Below are positions 56,769 through 64,000 of a stretch of 64,000 nucleotides of DNA, piece after piece (positions within the stretch are counted from its first letter, which is position 1; every line of letters starts with the position of its first letter). Location of the stretch: positions 61,971,501-62,035,500 of the forward strand of contig CP142458.1 in assembly GCA_038049695.1 (NCBI GenBank). Direction: 5' to 3'. This stretch comes from Cinnamomum chago (taxonomy: Eukaryota > Streptophyta > Magnoliopsida > Laurales > Lauraceae). Made by a program: the position numbers and the translations under genes. A model generated the notes under the pieces. It saw only the letters and a program-made list of their open reading frames with translations. It did no database searches and was not told the origin of the DNA.

Positions 56769-59700
56769 CAGAATTGGACACTGTCTCCACTGATGTTTCA
56801 GACATCAGTCTTTCTGCTGTGGTCTCAGAAGTCAATCTGGTTGGTAACACTAGATAATGGTGGGTGGACACAGGGGCCACTCGAAATGTTTGCTCTATTA
56901 AAGAGATGTTCTCCACTTATCAAGTATCAACCGGAGAACAACTCTTCATGGGCAACTCTGCCACTTCTAAGGTTGAAGGCTAAGGACGGGTGGTATTGAG
57001 GATGACTTCTGGAATAGAACTCACCCTCAACAATGTGCTGCATGTACCTGATATTCGTAAGAATCTGGTATCATGCTCACTACTGAGTAAGAAGGGTTTT
57101 AAACTTGTATTTGAGTCGGATAAGTTTGTACTCACTAAATCTGGGATGTACGTGGGAAAAGGGTATATGAGCGAAGGGCTCTTTAAGATGAATGTAATGA
57201 CTATTGTTCATAATAAGAATAAGTCTTCTGCTTATATGCTTGAGTCTTCTAATGTGTGGCATGGTAGATTAGGCCATGTTAATTATGATGCACTGCGTAG
57301 ATTAGTGAATATGGAATGTTTGCCTAAATGTAGTTTTGATTCAAATATCAAATGTGAAACATGTGTAGAAGCTAAACTTACTAGAACTTACTTTCAATCT
57401 ATTGAAAGAACTTCTGAACCTCTTCAACTAATTCATTCCGATATTTGTTACCTAAAGTTTGTTCAAACTAAAGGTAGTAAGAAATATTTTCTTATATTCA
57501 TTGATGACTGCACAAGATACTGTTATGTTTACTTACTGTGAAGTAAAGATGAGGCCTTGGAAATGTTCTAACATTACAAGAATGAGGTTGAGAATCAACT
57601 TGATAAGAAAATTAAGGTGATAAGAACCGATAGAGGGGGTGAATATGAATCACCTTTTGGTGAATTCTGTTCACAACATGGTATTATACACCAAACTACT
57701 GCTCCTTATTCATCTCAGCAAAATGGTGTTGCTGAAAGGAAAAACAGAACTTTAAAAGAAATGATGAATGCAATGTTAATAAATTTTGGATTACCTCAGA
57801 ATTTGTGGGGGGATGCTATCCTCTCTGCAAATTATATTTTCAACCAAATACTTAAGTCACCCTACGAATTGTGGAAAGGCAGAATGCCTACTTACAAATA
57901 CTTGAAAGTATGGGGGTGTTTGGCAAAAGTGGCGGTTCCTGCACCTAAAAAGATTAAAATAGGATAAAAAACAATTGATTGTGTATTCATTGGGTATGCT
58001 GATAATAGCAATGCATATCGGTTTCTAATTCACAAGTCCGAGATTCCCGATATGCATCCTAATACTATTATTGAGTCAAGGAATGCATCGTTCTTTGAAC
58101 ATGTATTTCCTTATAAACCATCACATGAAACGAATTCTCTTAAAAGAACTCATGATACTGCTAGTAGTAGTAATAAAAACCAACAAGAGATTGATGAACC
58201 TAGACAGAGTAAAAGAGTTAGAACATCAAAAACGTTTGGTTCAGACTTTTTAACATTTCTGTTAAAAGATGAGCCTCAAAGCTATAAAGAAGCGGTGTCC
58301 AGTCCAGAGGCACCATATTGGAAAGAGGTAATAAATAGTGAAATTGAATCCATTTTGCAAAACCATACGTGGGAACTTGTAGATCTCCCACAAGGTTGCA
58401 AAACTCTTGGATGCAAGTGAATATTCAAGAGAAAGATGAAAGCAGATGGCTCAATCGATAAGTACAAGGCCATGCTTGTTGTTAAAGGGTATAGACAAAA
58501 AGAAGGCTTTGACTATTTTGATACTTATTCACCAGTGACGAGAATAACATCCATTCGAATGTTAATAGCAATTGCTGCTATATACAATCTCGAGATACAT
58601 CAAATGGATGTAAAGACAGCTTTTCTCAATAGTGAATTAGATGAGGAGATATATATGGAACAACTAGAAGAGTTTAATGTTTCAGGTCAAACTAAGAAAG
58701 TTTGTCGGCTTGTCAAATCTCTATATGGATTAAAACAAGCACCAAAGCAGTGACATGAGAAATTTGACAGTTTGATGATGTCAAATGGGTTTAAGATCAA
58801 TGAATGTGACAAATGTGTATATGTCAAGAACACTAACAATGGTTGTGTCATTATTTGTTTATATGTTGATGATTTGCTCATTATGGGTAGTAACGATAAT
58901 ATCATTCAAGCTACCAAAAGAATGTTAAACAATAAGTTTGACATGAAATATTTAGGTGTTGCAGATGTCATACGAGGGATAAAAATCTCTAAAACATCAA
59001 ATGGATTGATTTTATCTCAATCACACTATATTGGGAAAATACTCAAAAAATATAATCAAGATAATAGCAATCCAGCGAGGACACCTATAGATATTAGTAT
59101 CCATTTATCCAAGAATAATGGAAAAGGCATATCACAACAAGAATATGCACAAATAATTGGCAGCCTAATGCATGTAATGAATTGCACTTGTCCTAACATT
59201 GTATATGCTGTTAGTAAATTGAGTAGATACATAAGTAACCCTGGATCAGACCATTGGAAGGCCTTAGTTCGGGTTCTAAGATATTTAAAATACACCCAAA
59301 ACTATGGTTTGCATTACTCTAAATATTCAGCTGTACTTGAGGGCTATTGTGATGCCAACTGGATATCAGATATCAAAGATTCAAAGTCCACAAGTGGATA
59401 TCTATTTACACTTGGTGGTGCAGCGGTAACATGGAAATCTTCTAAACAAACATGCATTGCTAGATCCACTATGGAATCTGAGTTTATTGCATTGGATAAA
59501 GCTGGCGAAGAAGCTGAGTGGCTTCGTCAATTCCTAGAAGATATTCCAATGTTGTCAGAACCTGTGCCTCCTATATGCATTCATTGCGATAGTCAATCAG
59601 CAATTGGAAGGGCACAGAGTAAAATATATAATGGTAAGTCTCGACATATTCGACGAAGGCATAATTCTGTGAGACAACTGCTCTCTAATGGCATTATGAC

Positions 59701-59824
59701 AATTGAGTACATAAAGTCCAAAGATAACATTGCGGATCCTTTAAACAAAGAATTAGCGAGAGAGCAAGTAAATCGTTCATCGAGGGGAATGAGCTTACAA
59801 CCTATACATGGAAAGTTGTCATAA
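56765..59824 (+). pseudogene. Copia pol polyprotein (PR-IN-RT-RNase H) with seven in-frame stops
   Basis: One reading phase covers the whole region to TAA 59822-59824. Visible in order: protease motif DTGAT (56867); GAG-pre-integrase WHGRLGHVNYDALRRL with HHCC zinc ligands (about 57257-57370); integrase core with HSD, TDRGGEY and NGVAERKNRT; reverse transcriptase with QMDVKTAFL and catalytic YVDD (about 58862); RNase H with YCDANW, STMESEF and HCDSQSA; and the usual ADPLNK-type end. Stops interrupt it at 56855, 56981, 57539, 57569, 57965, 58418 and 58751, but no frameshift was seen inside pol. Relative to gag it is in another phase, so an indel probably lies near 56740-56760. Its ATG overlaps the gag TGA as ATGA. 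Confidence 0.93.
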
Positions 59825-60393
59825 TGGAAACCCTACCTAGTTGACTGGAGATCCCAAGATCTAGGTTCAAAGGGACAACCAAATTGTGTGTGACTTAACG
59901 ATATCATTATGGAGATAAAATCTCCTGCTCATTCCTATGATATTAATAGTGATACCTGCAGCAGAAATTAGGATAAGCAAAGCTTTTAATGATTCTTATA
60001 TCTTGACTAATCAGATGGGGTATAGTAAGATACTTTTAATAAGAATCATCTATGTGAGTGTGAACTGAGCCGATTCTATGAGAATACTAAGGCTAAATTC
60101 TCTAAAGCACTCATGAAACTAGGTATTGTTCAGGGTCAAAATGAACACAATCATAAGAACCAATTGTGTCTAGAAAGATTCTGTGTGAACTCTATTGTCT
60201 TGGTTTACGCAAAAGGCTGAACAGTTCAAGATATCATGTTCACTGTTCAACTAGTAAATCCGATAGTACTTCACAAGGGATGGTTCAAGGCCACAAGCTA
60301 CCTCTCTCTATACAGAAGATTTCAAATTGTACTCTCTGTGTGTGTCTGCATATCATTTCATTGCTTTCGGTCAATTTCATTCATGTGTGGGAT
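59825..60393 (+). other. Copia 3' untranslated spacer and polypurine tract
   Basis: This is non-coding sequence between pol and the 3' LTR, containing AGATCCCAAGATCTAGGTTC-like sequence common in this position in plant copia elements. Just before the LTR, TGTGTGGGAT (60384-60393) is the likely, weak polypurine tract priming plus-strand synthesis. Confidence 0.65.
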
Positions 60394-61479
60394 TGTTGGA
60401 AAAATGGCTAAGAGCTACACTAGTTTTTTGCCAACTTTGAGCCAAAAACTAAGTGGGACCCACTTATCCTTTTGGGTGGGAATACATGGGAATGTAATCT
60501 ACTCCATGAGTAGATTATGGACATGTATTGAGTTGCTCTAATCCATTTAGGAGTGAATGAGAAATTTCCTCCTAAACACCACTACTTGAACATGTTAAGC
60601 ATGGAAACAAAGGAAGTGGTGAACTTGCTTCCCAAATTGCATTGGAGCAAAACATTCCTTGGGTATAAATATACTTACCTTGGTAGTATAAGATGAGCCC
60701 CAAGGGGCATCACACTTTTATGGAGGAGGGAGGACCTAGATCAAGGTAGGGTCACCACCACACACGCGCGCCGCCCCGCCTTGCACCGAACTGGGCCGGG
60801 CCTGGGCTTGGGCTTCACGCGCAAGTTGGGCTTACCTACCCATTTAGTATTTTTTGGAGAAATTTTATTTAATAAAATTTTTCTTTTTACAAATGGGATG
60901 TGTCTTTAGTGGTGTGTCCTTTCAAATCTGAAAGGGTGTGTCTCCAACCTCAAGAGGTGTGTCCTAAGTAGCATCTGTTCACTGAACAGTCACTGTTATG
61001 AACAGACGCAACCCCAAGAAAGAGTAGATGCAACCCCATGAAAGAGTCCTGAAGCAGACTATAAATTAGCATCTTGTCCATGCAATTTCAATCATCCAAT
61101 TCACTGCATTTTCGAGTCATCCTAATTGTCAAAAAGAGAGTCATGCTGCTACACCTTTGGTTCGCCTGTCACACAGCTTGTAGTGCTGCAACTGTTGTGA
61201 GACCAATCATTGTATCCTGGGAGGCAATCGCTGTTGAAGCTCGTAAGCACCATTGCTGGGGCGAATTTGTCTTAAGGACATAGTGTTTTAACACTAGCCT
61301 TGATCAATCATCTTCTGTGAATTCTGTGATTAATTACTTCAACAACAGAGTACTATTTTCTGCCTTCAAACAGTAAGTAAATTTTCCATTACATGTTTTG
61401 AGTTACGGTTGTTCTGATTCACTGCTGTGAGGACTGTATCCTATATACCGAACTATTATTGTATGTACTCTCCCTAACA
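60394..61479 (+). repeat. 3' LTR of the copia element (1086 bp)
   Basis: It begins TGTTGG and ends CCTAACA like the 5' LTR. TATAAATA lies at 60664-60671. It carries a 269-bp block (60962-61230) missing from the 5' LTR, with only a single shared G at the junction and no target duplication. That suggests a deletion in the 5' copy rather than an insertion here. Confidence 0.95.
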
Positions 61480-61484
61480 ACTTT

Positions 61485-61790
61485 GAAGATAATGAATTCC
61501 ATATCAGGGAGGAGTAGGGACATTCAATGAAGATGTGGTTACAACTTTCTAGGCTGCAATTGCAAAGCACACAACCTGGGTCGCAACGTTTCTAGAGTTA
61601 AGGATCTCCTTGGTTTTTAAGCACCCGTGAAAAGCCATGCAGGAGCATAAAGAAAATTTATTGATCCTGCATTTAAACCACAATATGCTACACCAGGATT
61701 AGGAATTATTCCGAGGGACATTTTGATGGCAGATAGAGTTGATTTGATATTAAAGTTCCCTTTGTCACAACTGACACGATCCGTGGTTCC
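61485..61790 (-). pseudogene. L1-type LINE remnant with zf-RVT domain (5' part)
   Basis: On the minus strand, frames read MAFHGCLKTKEILNSRNVAT, then after a frame change CVLCNCSLESCNHIFIECPY and SSLIWNSL. This is the zinc-binding zf-RVT region that follows the reverse transcriptase in plant L1 LINEs. Upstream, FNIKSTLSAIK fits the preceding FSVKSAY-type block. The element continues at 54822 on the other side of the copia insertion. Frameshifts and stops show it is dead. Confidence 0.8.
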
Positions 61791-64000
61791 ACAGCGGATT
61801 GTTTACTTACACCCAAGACCCACTATCTACAACAAGTAATTCTGCACTTCAGCTTTACCCATGGGACCTGAATTTCTTTTTTTTTTTTTTCTTTTATTGA
61901 CATGACCCGAGCTTGAGATTAAGATTAAATCCGAGTTTACCCCGAGTCACGTTTATATTTACTTCCGTGAACTCCGAATCAAACGAAACTCACAAAGGAT
62001 ATCAAGTATACAAATTTATGCGGAAATATATATATATATATATATATATACAATGTTTTGTACAAACCTGAACAATGCAATTTAACAAAATTTCTTTTAC
62101 ACTATTTAACACATCCAATTGCATATTTAAATACAATGCAAGGATGATAATTACAAAACGTTTCAAAAACAAGGTCCATTTTGTTTTCATTCATCAATAT
62201 CATATCAAATGATATCGCATCATTTCCACTCAACTAATCCTCCTGGTGAAACCGGAGTGGTCTCATCCGTTGATGCTGTAGCCTGGGTAGGATCGGCACG
62301 AGTAACTGGGCCTGTAATGCCATTAATAACACTGTGAATTCGATAATTCGGCAATGTAAAAATAGATACATGATTGTACAGGCTAAATTACACATTTAAT
62401 ATGCCTAAATTGAAATATTAGACAATTGCAGACACAATTCGGAATCGATAAGAGTCATTTATAATGTTGGCAAACTATAATAGCATTCCATATCACATCT
62501 TCCTAAAAAGGAATGAATCATATCTTCGACATGGAAGGAATCATCTTCTCTGCCGTGAAGGAAGAAAATACAAATAACATTTATTGAAGAATTTATCAGT
62601 GCTTGAGCCAGGGACTACGGACAACACCACGGAGCTCCGGAATACTCCCAAATCATCCACTACAGTAAAAACAGCTTATAAAGAGCAATAATCAATAGCT
62701 ATGTAGTGCCAAACTTGAGAGTAAACACAATGTACACATTTAATCCGTTTCACATGTAATTCAACGAATTCAATTTAACAATTAATCCAATCTGGATTCT
62801 AAATCAATAATGAACCCTATCCGGGTTTGATTCAACATATAATGCCATTTAAGACAATTAAAGGAATAACCTTAACAATTCAAATTACTTTACTTTAATT
62901 CCACCGACCATTTAGGTGAAATCTTCGGTTATTTAATGTATGTGTTATTCTCGATGGACACCACATTTTTATATACATTTGTATATTAAAGTCCCCTTAA
63001 TTAACACTTATGAAGATATAAACAGTATCAATAGCCTTGATATGATCAATAAGCTCTTTCCCTAAAATTCGGAAATTCAATCTGAAATTTTATTAGTTTT
63101 GATTAACCCTTGATCCATTTCAGTTCCAAATCCAGGGACACTAACTCCTGGAATTTCAAATGTATTTCACGTATAATTGATTAACCATTTGGTCAATCGA
63201 ACTTCGTTATTTGGTTAATTGAACATAAGTTCGGTTATATACCACAAATCATGGAACTTCCTAAGCTACGAAAGGTAATTCACCCTTTAATTGGGTTGAA
63301 AAGACCTTTATTATTTTCTTTAGGTTTGCTCAAGTGGATTTATATTCGCTCGAGCGGACCTCATCCAGAGAGTCGGTCGCTCGAGCCGCCCCTCTTATGC
63401 ACTCAAGCGATGTCAGATAGAGATGGGTTCGCTCATCGGACTCTTGTTTGCTCGAGCGATCACTTCAAAATTCCTAATCTGGAAATTCTAAACTAATCTT
63501 TTCACATGTCAAATCCTTCACAACCTGCAATAAAAAATTCCGGAACCTCCTGTTCCCTTCTCAAATACCATTTCACATAAGCATAACACTTCTCATCCAC
63601 CATTTAATCAATTCCAAGACCATCAAATTGATCCACAAATCAAATCAAATCAATTCCACAAACACATATCAATTATAAAGAAACCAAAACTGAAACTTAT
63701 ATCTATACAAAAATAAACAATAGTTTCTTTACTTCTAAAACAGCATATTATCATAAGTACTGCTTATACTTGCCTTAATTTCGAGTTTTAAATATAAACT
63801 CTTTTCCTTTCAAGCTTTATTTGACACAAATGACTCAAATTCCAAACCCTAACATCATAAAAACAACCAAAATATATTTAATTTGTTGTTTAAGATGGAA
63901 AAGGGTTTATACAATTTGTTTAGAACTGAAACTACACTTGATACTTACGTGTAACTCAACAAAGAGAAAATCACAACTTTTCCCTTAACTCTATATCCAA
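61791..64000. other. AT-rich intergenic DNA at the right edge
   Basis: No gene was recognised. It contains a T-run (about 61876), an (AT)n run (about 62027-62050) and a patch of repeated GCTCGAGCG motifs (63328-63460). The long-range character recalls the non-coding part of an LTR retrotransposon cut by the window end, but no LTR pair or protein domain is visible. Confidence 0.4.
63328..63460. repeat. Interspersed GCTCGAGCG palindromes
   Basis: CGCTCGAGCG (63347-63356, perfect 10-bp palindrome), CGCTCGAGCC (63378), GCTCGAGCGA (63450) and the variants GCTCAAGTGG (63328) and ACTCAAGCGA (about 63401) recur every ~20-50 bp. The patch is more CpG-rich than its surroundings. Function is unknown. 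Confidence 0.6.

Larger units (their letters stand above)
54828..61479 (+). mobile_element. Complete but decayed Ty1/copia LTR retrotransposon
   Basis: The 6.65-kb element runs from TGTTGG to CCTAACA with 5' LTR, leader, gag, pol (protease, integrase, reverse transcriptase, RNase H in copia order), a 569-bp 3' spacer and 3' LTR. It is flanked by ACTTT duplications and sits within a LINE remnant. By eye the LTRs differ by about a dozen substitutions over the first ~340 bp plus several indels, so the insertion is not recent. Gag and pol both carry stop codons and cannot be translated whole. The clade was not determined; the gag is of the UBN2 type. Confidence 0.95.

Overview
This is nuclear DNA of a flowering plant. 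The window is AT-rich and gene-poor, its genes have GT-AG introns and plant-specific homologues, and it is crowded with plant transposon families. Recurrent GTGGGCCC-type repeats would suit a magnoliid or other early-diverging woody lineage, but that is only an impression. I found no tRNA or rRNA gene, CRISPR array or prokaryotic feature.

Three protein-coding genes are supported. (1) C1D, minus strand, 12696-17255: five exons, 210 residues, a nuclear exosome/RNA-processing cofactor. (2) A 185-residue, basic, coiled-coil-prone plant protein of unknown function, plus strand, 35159-36847, four exons. (3) DNAJ8, minus strand, 41925-43006: three exons, 146 residues, a chloroplast J-domain co-chaperone with a TATA box and a cluster of G-box/ACGT elements upstream. 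These single-copy genes sit at 13-17, 35-37 and 42-43 kb and are separated by repeats.

The rest is mostly mobile DNA. There are five Mutator-type (MULE) terminal-inverted-repeat elements. Three have perfect 9-bp target duplications (9943-11579, 32328-33478, 50141-50866), one has an 8/9 match (21905-23079) and one a weak 7/9 match (44058-44834). A degenerate hAT element with an 8-bp duplication (28848-29964) holds a broken BED zinc finger. Four small elements are embedded in or beside (TA)n microsatellites (near 0.1-0.3 kb and 45.4-46.0 kb), and a relative lies in a C1D intron. Two tRNA-like SINEs share a 3' region (17.7 and 44.9 kb). A 5'-truncated poly-A retro-insert has 22-bp target duplications (28.5 kb). 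At 48.7-49.5 kb there is a tandem TRIM with three LTRs and two primer-binding sites, and its left LTR has become a 75-bp-arm hairpin.

The right end is a nested insertion. A complete but decayed Ty1/copia element (54828-61479, TSD ACTTT) lies inside an older L1-type LINE remnant on the minus strand, whose two halves flank it (54560-54822 and about 61485-61790). The copia pol frame stays open in one phase for about 3 kb but carries seven in-frame stops, and gag carries one.

The most unusual points are the TRIM-derived hairpin insertion, the GATATC-centred palindromes near the ends of several MULEs, the intronic triplication around C1D exon 2, the triplicated exon-like units at 23.2-23.6 kb and the small elements that recur inside TA microsatellites. 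All identities, alignments and splice sites were read by eye.
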